From Cyanobacteriota bacterium (GTDB taxonomy: Bacteria; Cyanobacteriota; Cyanobacteriia; PCC-6307; Cyanobiaceae), in NCBI GenBank assembly GCA_026389335.1, contig JAPLIB010000153.1, forward strand, positions 1-64,000: DNA of 64,000 bases. The letters run 5' to 3'. Made by a program: the position numbers and the translations under genes. The notes under the pieces were generated by a model. It was given only the letters and a program-made list of their open reading frames with translations. It searched no databases and was not told the origin of the DNA. Of this stretch, positions 54,024 to 62,980 are shown one piece after another (the first letter of the stretch is position 1; each line of letters opens with the position of its first letter).

Positions 54024-54324
54024 TTGCAGCTGGCAGGCCCGACCCCTCCTGGACACGTTCCCCCGGGGACAAGACAGAGAGGCCCGGGCCATTCACTGAC
54101 GAGCTTTGCGCCAACAGCTCAATCAGCTCAATCAAGGCCTAGGCCAAGAATCTCCTGTTCAAGGTTGACCAAACCACTTCTGGTCATCGCAACAGTTCAG
54201 GGCAGAAGCCAGCCCCCTGTGCGACCTTGACTCAGCGTTGGTTTCACGGCTCGACCAACCGTATTAATCTTTATTTTTCAGCCCAGCGCAAGGCACCAGC
54301 CCACATTGTGGGGCTTTCCGCTCC
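54024..54324. other. Intergenic, no gene recognised
   Basis: About 300 nt between the RTX gene and the DUF2752 gene. AT-rich just before 54310 (CGTATTAATCTTTATTTTTC), a plausible promoter for DUF2752. No strong terminator noticed. Confidence 0.35.
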
Positions 54325-54750
54325 ATGGCCAGGACCGTCTTCCTCAGCCGCTTCCGCCGGAGCGGATCCATCCTCCCTGCTGGGCTGACGGGCTACCTGT
54401 GGCTGAAGGGCGCCCACCCCTTGTTGCCGGGCTTCAGCTGCCCGCTACGGGCCCTCACCGGCATTCCCTGCCCCACCTGCTTCCTCACCCGCGCCACGGC
54501 AGCGGCTCTACATGGTGATCTGAGCGGTTCGCTCCAACTGCATGCCTTCGGCCCCCTCGCTGCCACAGCCTTGCTGTGGTGGTCCATCACGGCCGTCCGC
54601 CAACGGCGCCTGCTGCCTGCTGATCTACCGGCCTGGCCGCTGGGCCTGACAGCCGTGGGGCTGCTGGCCTACTGGATCCTGCGGCTCGTCCTCAGCGTTG
54701 GCCTAGGCCTGCAAGGATCTCCGGGGTTTCCGGCAGAGCCGGCCGGCTGA
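54325..54750 (+). CDS. DUF2752 membrane protein
   Basis: 141 aa. DUF2752 signature CPLRALTGIPCPTCFLTRATAAALHGDL, with its Cys pair, then two hydrophobic helices (HAFGPLAATALLWWSITA, WPLGLTAVGLLAYWILRLVLSVGL). Such proteins are often next to small membrane proteins, as here: it converges with 54757-55437. Function unknown. Confidence 0.85.
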   Translation: MARTVFLSRFRRSGSILPAGLTGYLWLKGAHPLLPGFSCPLRALTGIPCPTCFLTRATAAALHGDLSGSLQLHAFGPLAATALLWWSITAVRQRRLLPADLPAWPLGLTAVGLLAYWILRLVLSVGLGLQGSPGFPAEPAG

Positions 54751-54756
54751 AGCTGA

Positions 54757-55437
54757 TCAGCTGATCAAGCCCTTGTGGTAAGCGGCATTCTGCAGATAGA
54801 ACGTGCTCACCGGCACTGCAACTAGCGCACCAAGGCCACAAGTGCACATCGAAACCACCACGACAAGCAACCAGGCCAGAAGCTCAATCCCCAGGAAACT
54901 CATACCATTGGAAGATCGATAGACAGCCCGAAAAGAGGCGGCAAATGCATCAGCTATGGACTGATTGGTCAAGAAAATACGATTCACATAGATCGGCATC
55001 ACCAGCACGACTGCCAGACCAGGAAGAATGCACAACACAAAACCGATGGCTGCAACCAGCGAAAACAGGACTCCAGCCAACAGGTAGCGAAGCGGGCGTC
55101 TCATCAGCGAAGCAAAGGCATCATTGACGGCAATTGTTTCGCCGCCGTGATAATACATCGCTGGTACCGCCACAAACAACACACCAACCAAACTGGAGAG
55201 GATCGAGAAAGGGAGCTGGCCCAGCTGGGCGAGGGCGGTGGAGAGAGTGACAACGCTATCGCCGGAGTTGCCGCCGATACCCAACCCAACAAGGGCAATC
55301 ACAAAAGAGACCCCGAAGCCAACACCGGCCAGCAGAACCGTAACAATCCAGATCAAGAGGATTGTCGGAATATGCGCCAGAAAAGCCTCCCAAGACTTGT
55401 TAATTGTAGGCTGTTCGTAGGCTAAAGATGCCGCCAT
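54757..55437 (-). CDS. Multi-pass membrane protein, DUF975-like
   Basis: 226 aa from ATG 55437; a TTG two codons upstream also opens the frame. About five or six hydrophobic helices, with a short N-terminal soluble part (SLAYEQPTINKSWEAFLAH). The segment YHGGETIAVNDAFASLMRRPLRYLLAG resembles DUF975-like proteins, and CTCGLGALVAVPVSTFYLQNAAY is paralleled in 47601-48440. Its stop is 7 nt from the DUF2752 stop. Function unknown. Confidence 0.75.
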   Translation of the reverse strand: MAASLAYEQPTINKSWEAFLAHIPTILLIWIVTVLLAGVGFGVSFVIALVGLGIGGNSGDSVVTLSTALAQLGQLPFSILSSLVGVLFVAVPAMYYHGGETIAVNDAFASLMRRPLRYLLAGVLFSLVAAIGFVLCILPGLAVVLVMPIYVNRIFLTNQSIADAFAASFRAVYRSSNGMSFLGIELLAWLLVVVVSMCTCGLGALVAVPVSTFYLQNAAYHKGLIS

Positions 55438-55599
55438 GGACAAGGGGTAAAATCATCAAGATTATAGATGTCGCCAGATGTCGGCACAACCAGTGCAATG
55501 CATTTCGACAACTGACTTAAATACCGCCGCACCATGCTCTGCAGCGACAGCGATGCCGTCGGTGTCCTGCACTTCCACCAGCTGAGGCGGGAATCGACG

Positions 55600-57384
55600 T
55601 CAATTCAGCGATGGAGGTGTCTCCAGATCGGGCCGCTGCTCTTCCATGCGGTCGATCCGTTCACGAACGTGCAGCAACGCCAGCCAGGCAGACTGGTCTC
55701 CAGCCAAGGGGGACTCTGGCAGAGCACTCTCAGCTTCCGGTAGCCGCACCGAGGTCATCGGCGGGAGCCAGAGTTCACCGGCCTCATCAAAACTGGCCCA
55801 GACCTGGCGGCCGGCGGCCTCAGGCCAGAGGTGAAGCGGCAGGACAAACCCGCACGCCTCGTGGTGCCCCTGGGCCGCCATGCCGGCACGGGGCAGCGTG
55901 CAGCTCAACGCCCGAGAGACCAACCCCTCGGCGTGCAACCAGACCGTGGCGGGACCAGAAGAGCGGGAATAGCACCAACCCCGCAGCTCGTCAGCTTCGG
56001 GACTGAGCCCATCGAAATGACCCCGCATCCCGCGCAACGCCAAGGCGAGGGCCGCTCTGAGGCGCTCGCCGGTGCCGTCGCCGGCATCGTTAGCCAGAAC
56101 CAGCGGGAAGCAGAAGGCTCGATCCGCCGTCATGGCCAGCAGGCGCAGCGGCTCGCCGGCCGAGGGATCAGGGTGGGAATCGGGTATCTCAAGCTGAAAA
56201 CCAAAGCGGCCGCTGCGTCCGAGTCGTTCGACCACATCAGGACGCTCCACATTGATCGGAGCCGTGGCGATCACCTGGGAACCCAGGAGAAGACGCACCT
56301 CCGTGAGGGCCAGCTCGGCATGGCTCACCCAGCCCATCACCTGGGATGGCGTGATGACATCAACCACTCCCTGAAGAGGCGTTGAAGGCTTGATCTTCGG
56401 TGGGTCCTTCTGCGGGAGCAAGGCTCTCAACCGGCTGATCCCGGCCGGCGCGCTCCGATCCGGTCCCTGCCGTTGAGACGGCTCAGGCAACATCGGCAAA
56501 TTCGCCTGAACCATCTCCCATTGGGACTGGGACCAGCGGTTCCGCCCCGTGGCGAGATCGAACGGATTGCGCAGGTACGGCCCACCCTGATCAGCGGGGA
56601 AGCTGTTCAAAGGAGTCGTATAGAGACAATCCGCAAAGTAGTAATGCACCACCTGACTCCAACGCCGGGCCTGCTTGTTGAGCACCGGGGTCCCACCGTG
56701 GAGAAGATTGGCATGCCAGATCAGCACCTCACCACGACGGGGAAGAAACTGTTCAACCTGCAGACCGTGAAGGTCGACCTCCCGTTGCCAGACAGATTCA
56801 AAAAAACGCTGGGGATGAGGTTCGGCCGCTACTTGTTCAGGACTGAGGCCAAGACTGCCTGCACTGTGGTAATCAAGCCGATGACTACCAGGAAAGTAAA
56901 TCAACGGGCCACTATCGGGTTGAACATCATCCAGAGGAATCCACACACCACACATGAAGCCATGGGGCTGAGAATGAAAGTGCACAGCATCACTGTGATA
57001 AGGCTGCTCGCTGCCCACGGCAAAGTTGAGCGTTTGGAAGGCAAAGGGTTCACGGCCATAGACATGGCGCAGCAAATCCAGCACAGCAGGTTGCAGGGCC
57101 AGGCTCCGCACCGCGGCCTGCTCACGCCATCCGTCCTGCACCCTTGGTGCGCCCGTCCGCCCAGCCTCCCAGTCGCTCAATTCAGGCTTGAGGCGCCGCT
57201 GCTGATCGGCGATCACCTCACGGCAATCGCTCAGAAATGAAGCATCGTCGATCTCGAGCAGGCAAAAGCCTTGGCGGCTGAGATTGGCGGCCTGCTTTGA
57301 CCAGCGGCCAAAGCGGCCCTCGGCCAGAAGGGTGTCGACATCGGGTCGATCAATCAGCGGCAGTCCTTGGAGATCGAGGGTCAT
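55600..57384 (-). CDS. PhyH-family dioxygenase with two C-terminal GWA-like modules
   Basis: 594 aa. The N-terminal half is a phytanoyl-CoA dioxygenase domain: iron ligands in HSDAVHFHSQPHG (His-x-Asp) and the distal HGGTPV, with CGVWIPLDDVQPDSGPLIYFPGSH. Residues about 335-590 hold two modules in which 'GWV/GWC' lies in a conserved position (MGWVSHAELALTEVRLLLG, LRGWCYSRSSGPATVWLHAEG), as in domains often fused to sugar-modifying proteins. 4-nt overlap with the upstream glycosyltransferase. Suggests modification of a capsule or lipid substrate, by context. Confidence 0.85.
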   Translation of the reverse strand: MTLDLQGLPLIDRPDVDTLLAEGRFGRWSKQAANLSRQGFCLLEIDDASFLSDCREVIADQQRRLKPELSDWEAGRTGAPRVQDGWREQAAVRSLALQPAVLDLLRHVYGREPFAFQTLNFAVGSEQPYHSDAVHFHSQPHGFMCGVWIPLDDVQPDSGPLIYFPGSHRLDYHSAGSLGLSPEQVAAEPHPQRFFESVWQREVDLHGLQVEQFLPRRGEVLIWHANLLHGGTPVLNKQARRWSQVVHYYFADCLYTTPLNSFPADQGGPYLRNPFDLATGRNRWSQSQWEMVQANLPMLPEPSQRQGPDRSAPAGISRLRALLPQKDPPKIKPSTPLQGVVDVITPSQVMGWVSHAELALTEVRLLLGSQVIATAPINVERPDVVERLGRSGRFGFQLEIPDSHPDPSAGEPLRLLAMTADRAFCFPLVLANDAGDGTGERLRAALALALRGMRGHFDGLSPEADELRGWCYSRSSGPATVWLHAEGLVSRALSCTLPRAGMAAQGHHEACGFVLPLHLWPEAAGRQVWASFDEAGELWLPPMTSVRLPEAESALPESPLAGDQSAWLALLHVRERIDRMEEQRPDLETPPSLN

Positions 57385-59471
57385 CGATGCTGGGCCTGGA
57401 GCATTCCTCCAGGCCTGGTAGTTGAACCTGATGGGCGTAGAGCCAGAGAAAAGTTCTCCTCAACCAGTGAAAGATGGGGACTATAGTGAGGATCCGCATT
57501 CAACAGATGTCCCCAACGCTGCAGCATCGACTGGCGCTCCTGTTGCCATTGAGCCATGGCTTCGGGGCTGGAAGGAGCGCCGCGGCTGCGAGATTCATGA
57601 TGGATGAGTGAGGCATCGGGGCAGTAGAGATTGCGGTAGCCACGAGCCATCAAGCGCAGACAGAGATCAACGTCGTTGTAGCTCACGGCGAAGCAGGCGG
57701 CATCAAAGCCACCCACCTCCAGAAACAAAGCCTTGCGCACAACCATCACGGCCGCGGTAACGGCACTGAGCTGATGGGTGAGTTGCAGCCGCAACTGGTA
57801 GCCATCGGCCCCCGCAGCAAAATATTTATGCGCATGACCGGCAATACCACCGATGCCGAGCAGTACGCCGGCATGCTGCACGGTGCCATCATCAAACAAC
57901 AAGCGGGCACCCACCGCTCCAATCTCCGGGCGCAGAGCCTGGGCCACCATCGTGGCCAACCAGCCGGGCTGCAAGGCTTCAACATCGTTATTGAGAAAAG
58001 CAAGAACCTCGCCGCGGGCCAGGCTGGCAGCATCATTATTCAGAGCGGCGTAGTTGAACGGCCCGGGCCGTCGCAGCAGTCGCACGCCCGGACGAGACTC
58101 GAGTTCGGCCAGATAAGCCACACTGGCTGGATCGGAGCTGCCGTTATCGATCAACAGAAGCTCGACGGGGAGATGGGCCGCCGCCGTACGCTCCAGCGAA
58201 TCCAGACAGCCGCGCAGCAACTCGGATCGATCACGGGTGGGAATGATCACACTGACGAGGGGCGCAAGATCCGGAAGCGACCAATGCAGGCAGTGGCCGC
58301 CAGCCGGGCGGGACGTGACCTCGATCGAGCGACCCTGACGCGCCAGAAAGTTAGCCAGAGTGGTGGCGCTGACGGAGTCGCCACGGCACTCACCGCAGCG
58401 ATCGGCCCGGTGATACAACACCTCGGGCAGATGCACGATCTGCTCGGGCCGGCAGGCAGCCGTAGCCTCAAGCACCAGGCCATAGAGACTGACGGACTCA
58501 GCCGCATCGGCGAGTCTGCGGGCAACCTTCTGGGCCAGATCGGCTCGGATCAACCAGCAATGGGAATAGTGGGGGTCGCTGTAGAGCAGATCAGGATTCC
58601 AGGACGGCTTGAACTGGGGACTGTGACGCCGGCCTGCTGAGCTGATGCGATCCTCGTCGGCATAGAGCACCAAGGCCTCTGGATGCTGGGCGAGCGCAGC
58701 TGTAAAGCGGAGCAGGGCCTGGCGAGCCAGCCGATCCCCGATCTGCAGCAGCACCAACCAAGCCTGGGGATCCTCGTTCTCAGCCGCACGGTCTGGATCA
58801 AGGAGCTCAAAAGGGCCAGGGAACTGACGTTTCAGGCTCTGAACCGAGATCTGCAGGCCGTTGGCATCGGGACTTTGGCCCCAGAGGCCTGGAGCGAAAC
58901 GGGGCCGGTGCCGATTGTCACCGGCAGCGGCAGGGTGGAGCGGGTCCTGGGCCACGCTCGGATCCGCGGCCAGCGCGGGCTGCTCGAGACGCTCGATCCA
59001 CTCGTCGTAGCCCACCAGGGGCCAATTGCCACGAGCCAGCAGGCGGTTGTAGTCGCTCCAGAGCCTTGAGAATGGACGTCTGCGCGTGTGCTGATCGTAA
59101 CCAGGGTGCAGCCTCAGCAACTTACGCTGCATCAAGCGACGAGCCCGCCAGGCTGTTTGGGGCTGCAGCCTCAGCACAGGCACCTGACTATCGCCATTGA
59201 GTCCATAGAGCTCAAAGGTGAGCTCCTGCGTACCGGCACGAATGCGCACCAGACGACGACGCAATCGGTTGCTGACCAGAACGCGACCCTGACACCCATT
59301 GAAGAGGCCAAAACAGCGCAGCTGCTCGCTGCGATGCAGCACGGTCAGCATGTACCAGCCGGGCCTTGGAGGCGACTTGAGAGCGAGACGCGCTGGTGAG
59401 GTCTCAACATCCCAGACCCAATCCTGACGGAGGCGAATGGAGAGCCAACGATGTAGAGAAAGGAATGACAT
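57381..59471 (-). CDS. GT2 glycosyltransferase with two GT-like halves
   Basis: 696 aa from ATG 59471 (MSFLSLHRW). An N-terminal region of about 230 residues (GWYMLTVLHRSEQLRCF), then a first GT2-like segment (LVLYADEDRISSAGRRHSPQFKPSWNPDLLYSD split by loops), then a full GT-A domain: LVSVIIPTRDRSELLRGCL, LLLIDNGSSDP, LNNDVEALQPGWL and YNDVDLCLRLMARGYRNLYCPD. Typical of long rhamnosyl-type transferases in capsule and O-antigen clusters. In an operon between kpsE and phyH. Confidence 0.88.
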   Translation of the reverse strand: MSFLSLHRWLSIRLRQDWVWDVETSPARLALKSPPRPGWYMLTVLHRSEQLRCFGLFNGCQGRVLVSNRLRRRLVRIRAGTQELTFELYGLNGDSQVPVLRLQPQTAWRARRLMQRKLLRLHPGYDQHTRRRPFSRLWSDYNRLLARGNWPLVGYDEWIERLEQPALAADPSVAQDPLHPAAAGDNRHRPRFAPGLWGQSPDANGLQISVQSLKRQFPGPFELLDPDRAAENEDPQAWLVLLQIGDRLARQALLRFTAALAQHPEALVLYADEDRISSAGRRHSPQFKPSWNPDLLYSDPHYSHCWLIRADLAQKVARRLADAAESVSLYGLVLEATAACRPEQIVHLPEVLYHRADRCGECRGDSVSATTLANFLARQGRSIEVTSRPAGGHCLHWSLPDLAPLVSVIIPTRDRSELLRGCLDSLERTAAAHLPVELLLIDNGSSDPASVAYLAELESRPGVRLLRRPGPFNYAALNNDAASLARGEVLAFLNNDVEALQPGWLATMVAQALRPEIGAVGARLLFDDGTVQHAGVLLGIGGIAGHAHKYFAAGADGYQLRLQLTHQLSAVTAAVMVVRKALFLEVGGFDAACFAVSYNDVDLCLRLMARGYRNLYCPDASLIHHESRSRGAPSSPEAMAQWQQERQSMLQRWGHLLNADPHYSPHLSLVEENFSLALRPSGSTTRPGGMLQAQHR

Positions 59472-59475
59472 CGTC

Positions 59476-60699
59476 CTACTGGCGATGACTGGCTTGCATG
59501 CCAAGCACAAACTTCGACAAGCTGAAAGCGACTGCACACGTAGCCACTATTGTGATAAAACCTTTGCTGCGCCAGTTGCCATCTGGATCCTCAGGCAGCT
59601 GAGGGGCTGAAAGCAGAGCCATGAACTTCTGCTGGCGCGTGCTTTCAACTCGAGCCTTTTCCACCGACGTCAGCGCCAGTTTGTAGCTATCTGTGGCGAA
59701 GGATACATCAGATTCAAGCTTGACAACATCGGCAGCCTTGCGATTGAGATTACGCCCCTTGACGGATAGCAGCAGGCGACGCTCCTGGGCAACCTGCTGC
59801 TCCAGCTCACGCGCTGCATCGGCAACGGCGAGAACCTCAGGCTCGCGTGGATCCTTGTACTGGCGTCGCAATGTAGCCAGTTCAACCTTCTTCTCGACAA
59901 GCTGCTCCTGAAGCTTATTGATAGACATACTAGCCATCTGGGCCTCACCCTTGGGATCAATCACCACCGCATTCTTATCCTGGTAAATGATCAGCCGATT
60001 CTTGATCAACTCCAAGTTAGCACGGGCACGCCGCAGCTCTGCTTCTGCAAAGCGGAGCTGCTTCAGACTGATATCTTGATTGAGGCGATTGACAAAATTC
60101 TCACTTTTTGCGAGCATGAAACGATTCAGATCAAAGGAAGTCCGAGGGTCCAGAGCCACAGTGCGCAATACAATGGCACCTGACAGCTCATCCAGGCTTA
60201 CCGAAACCTGCTTCTTGAAGAAGTTAAGCGTTTTCTCGGGACTCGAGCCCGCCTGAATACCGGCGAAGGGATCACGACTATCACGGGCGTAAGATTTTTC
60301 AATATTGAAGCTGCGCTTGAGATCACTGAGAACCTGCGGGGACTGCAGATAAGTCTTAAGGTAGCGAGCATCTTCTAGCGACAGTTGATTACTTCGGCCC
60401 AACAGAGAGCCAAGACTGCCACCATCAGCATTGGCTGCATCTTCAGCTTTGCGGATCACAAAATCAGATCGAGTCACAAAGCGATCCCTGGCAATGACAT
60501 AGAAGTAGAGCGCCGAACCCAGCACGGGAATGAGCAATAACTGAGCAACAGAGAATCGGCGCAGACGATTGGCGCGTACCGCTGGGGGGACAACGGGCAC
60601 CACCTTCGCGTTGCTGGCAAAATCGTCATCGGTGAGCAACTGTGACTTCTGATTGTCAGCGAAAAAACGCTTGAGCGGGCTGCGATCCAAATCGATCAT
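59476..60699 (-). CDS. kpsE: Capsule export inner-membrane protein KpsE/BexC-like
   Basis: 407 aa. Two transmembrane helices (about 50-68 and 380-398) flank a long periplasmic coiled coil (LELIKNRLIIYQDKN to VELATLRRQYKDPREPEVL, with further heptads). Belongs to the BexC/CtrB/KpsE family that spans the periplasm in group 2 capsule export. Follows kpsT after 78 nt; the glycosyltransferase start is 4 nt after its stop. Confidence 0.9.
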   Translation of the reverse strand: MIDLDRSPLKRFFADNQKSQLLTDDDFASNAKVVPVVPPAVRANRLRRFSVAQLLLIPVLGSALYFYVIARDRFVTRSDFVIRKAEDAANADGGSLGSLLGRSNQLSLEDARYLKTYLQSPQVLSDLKRSFNIEKSYARDSRDPFAGIQAGSSPEKTLNFFKKQVSVSLDELSGAIVLRTVALDPRTSFDLNRFMLAKSENFVNRLNQDISLKQLRFAEAELRRARANLELIKNRLIIYQDKNAVVIDPKGEAQMASMSINKLQEQLVEKKVELATLRRQYKDPREPEVLAVADAARELEQQVAQERRLLLSVKGRNLNRKAADVVKLESDVSFATDSYKLALTSVEKARVESTRQQKFMALLSAPQLPEDPDGNWRSKGFITIVATCAVAFSLSKFVLGMQASHRQ

Positions 60700-60777
60700 G
60701 ATTAAAACAAGAGAAAGAGCGCTAACGGTTAAAAGCTATGGTCAAATCACAGGATCACTGGAAACTCCAGGTCTGTT

Positions 60778-61467
60778 CTAATGCGCCGAAGCAGCCGATA
60801 CCGTACCGGCCAGGAGACGGTCAGTATGAATTGCAACGGCTTCATCAAGATTATCAAATTCCTCTATGTTGCCACGTTCGAGAATAAAGGCCCGATCGCA
60901 ATGCAGCTTCAAGCCCCATAGGTTGTGATCCACCATCAGGAAATCCGCCCGCTTCTTTCTGTCCAGCAACATTCTCTTGCTCTTTTCCCGGAATCTCTGA
61001 TCTCCTGCAGCGGTAACCTCGTCAATCAGATAAACATCAAAATCAAACGCCATCGACAAACCGAAGGCGATGCGAGAGCGCATACCACTTGAATAGGTCT
61101 TGAAAGGGCGATCAAAGTACACGCCAAGCTCGGCAAACTCTTCTACGTAACGAATCTTCTCGGGAATATTTCGCTTGGCGGCATAAATACGGCTGACAAA
61201 CGTGACATTCTCTCGGCCCGTCAGGCTTCCTTGAAAACCACCGGCAATCCCCACGGGCCAAGAAACGGAAGCATCTGTTTCAATCGTGCCCCTGTCGGGG
61301 AGATCAATGCCACCGAGCAGCCTCAGCAACGTGCTCTTGCCAGCACCATTGGCGCCAAGGATCGCCACTGATTCACCCGTTGCAATCGTGAAATCAAGGT
61401 TTTCAAAGATGATACTGCGACGCCCCTTATACACATAGCTTTTGGTGAGACCGCGAACTCGAATCAT
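60778..61467 (-). CDS. kpsT: Capsule polysaccharide ABC ATPase KpsT
   Basis: 229 aa. Walker A GANGAGKST at about 40-48, Walker B region YLIDEVTAAGD, a YSSGMRSRIAFGLSMAF signature (KpsT-type) and DHNLWGLKLHCDRAF. Powers capsule export with KpsM. 52 nt from the kpsM stop. Confidence 0.93.
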   Translation of the reverse strand: MIRVRGLTKSYVYKGRRSIIFENLDFTIATGESVAILGANGAGKSTLLRLLGGIDLPDRGTIETDASVSWPVGIAGGFQGSLTGRENVTFVSRIYAAKRNIPEKIRYVEEFAELGVYFDRPFKTYSSGMRSRIAFGLSMAFDFDVYLIDEVTAAGDQRFREKSKRMLLDRKKRADFLMVDHNLWGLKLHCDRAFILERGNIEEFDNLDEAVAIHTDRLLAGTVSAASAH

Positions 61468-61519
61468 ACCAGCTTCTCACAAAGGGCAAACAGAGGCTTC
61501 CAAAACCCAATTAATACAA

Positions 61520-62350
61520 TCAAAGCGTTAAAAGACGGCGCTCATTGATTGAATAAAACCAGCAAGCGATAGCTGCCTGGACAATGGCCCAAACAATAAC
61601 ATAATTCAAGCTAGCATCTGGCGTAAAGTATTCATCACTCATCGCCTTACGGTTCAATTCGATACAATGCATCAGAGGGTTCCAGACGAAAAAGGACCTT
61701 GTCCAGTCGGGGAATTTCCAGTAACGGAAAGGAACTCCCGAAAGGAACCACAAAATGCGAGGAATCCAAATAGCCACCTGACTAAAAGCCGGCAAAATAT
61801 GGCTGGCTGTCATAAAAATGACTCCCGTAGAAAACCCCAAAAACGTCGCCAACAAGATTGAAACCAGAAAGAGGCCAAGATCTGACATCACCACCTGATC
61901 AAGGTAAATCCAGGTACCCGCAAGCATGATGAACATGCAGCAGAAGAAAAGGCCTGATTCACAGACTGCGCGAGAAATAACCGTATCAATCGGCTTAACG
62001 GGTCGATAGAATAAAAGCGCTTCATTAGCCTGAATAGCCGTAATACTGCGACTTGCTATTGTGGAAAAAATACTATACAGGATAATCCCAGATGTCAGAA
62101 AAAGGACCACATTCAAGCTGCCACCTCGATTTACATTCAAAGCTGAAAGAAAGATCATCCAGATTGCCAACAGCCCGAGCGGCTGCAGCAGCACACCCAG
62201 GAAGCCACCCCTCACCTCGCTAACGCGTGTGCGTAGCTCGCGATAGGTGAGAGCATCAACCACACGCCACTGAATACGCCAACCGCTAAGACCTTGGATG
62301 CCATCGGTGCGCTTTCCCAATCGACCACTGCCAGCGATAGAAGTTGCCAA
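61520..62350 (-). CDS. kpsM: Capsule polysaccharide ABC permease KpsM
   Basis: 276 aa from a TTG at 62350. ABC-2 permease with six helices; N-terminal RELRTRVSEVRGGFLGVLLQPLGLLAIW and IPRILWFLSGVPFRYWKFPDW match KpsM-type proteins. First gene of the export operon kpsM-kpsT-kpsE-GT-phyH; the DUF1997 gene lies 23 nt upstream. Confidence 0.92.
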   Translation of the reverse strand: MATSIAGSGRLGKRTDGIQGLSGWRIQWRVVDALTYRELRTRVSEVRGGFLGVLLQPLGLLAIWMIFLSALNVNRGGSLNVVLFLTSGIILYSIFSTIASRSITAIQANEALLFYRPVKPIDTVISRAVCESGLFFCCMFIMLAGTWIYLDQVVMSDLGLFLVSILLATFLGFSTGVIFMTASHILPAFSQVAIWIPRILWFLSGVPFRYWKFPDWTRSFFVWNPLMHCIELNRKAMSDEYFTPDASLNYVIVWAIVQAAIACWFYSINERRLLTL

Positions 62351-62373
62351 CCAAACAAAACAACTGCCCCACT

Positions 62374-62925
62374 CTAAACCTCAGCCTGTACATACGAGAG
62401 CCAAACCAGCAGGTCCTTGGCCAGTCCACGCCTCAGACGACGCTCCATCCTGTCCAGAACCTGTTCGAGCGCCCTGGCCGCCAGCGATTTTCCCCAGCCT
62501 GGCACCGTAGAAGGCAAGGCCACCCACACAGTCGCCAACACATTCAACACCGCTGAACCTGGCCTGAGATCTGCCACGAGGCCAAAGGTGAGGACATCGG
62601 CCCAGCGACCCAGCCCGACAATGCGGCAGTTGACACTGAGCAGATGGAGGCAGGCCCCCTGGCAGCAGGCCTGAAGCTCCAGGGTGGGCACCAGTTCATA
62701 CTGCAGCAGCCGGAGAGGATTGGAAGAGTAGCGGAAGCGACCGAGACCAAGCGCTTGTGTTCTACTGTGAGCGAGCAGCGCAGCCACAGGCCGATCCACC
62801 AAGGCCAGATAGGCCGCAAGCCGCTCTGGTGTGGCACCGGGATCGTTCACCTGCAAGGCACAATCGCGACGACGCGTGACCATGACGTCCTCGTTCGATG
62901 CCTGAGCTGACGGCTTATTGTTCAT
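62374..62925 (-). CDS. DUF1997 protein
   Basis: 183 aa. A steroidogenic/START-like cyanobacterial family: YLALVDRPVAALLAHSRTQALG, FRYSSNPLRLLQYELVPTLELQ, LHLLSVNCRIVGLGRW, and the closing LPSTVPGWGKSLAARALEQVLDRMERRLRRGLAKDLLVW. Function unknown, though widespread in photosynthetic organisms. Probably in the same transcript as kpsM by spacing; divergent from kpsC by 55 nt. Confidence 0.82.
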   Translation of the reverse strand: MNNKPSAQASNEDVMVTRRRDCALQVNDPGATPERLAAYLALVDRPVAALLAHSRTQALGLGRFRYSSNPLRLLQYELVPTLELQACCQGACLHLLSVNCRIVGLGRWADVLTFGLVADLRPGSAVLNVLATVWVALPSTVPGWGKSLAARALEQVLDRMERRLRRGLAKDLLVWLSYVQAEV

Positions 62926-62980
62926 TTCAATCAGCGCATGTCAATCGTTAGCAGGTTGCGATGGACTAGGCGGCAAGCTG

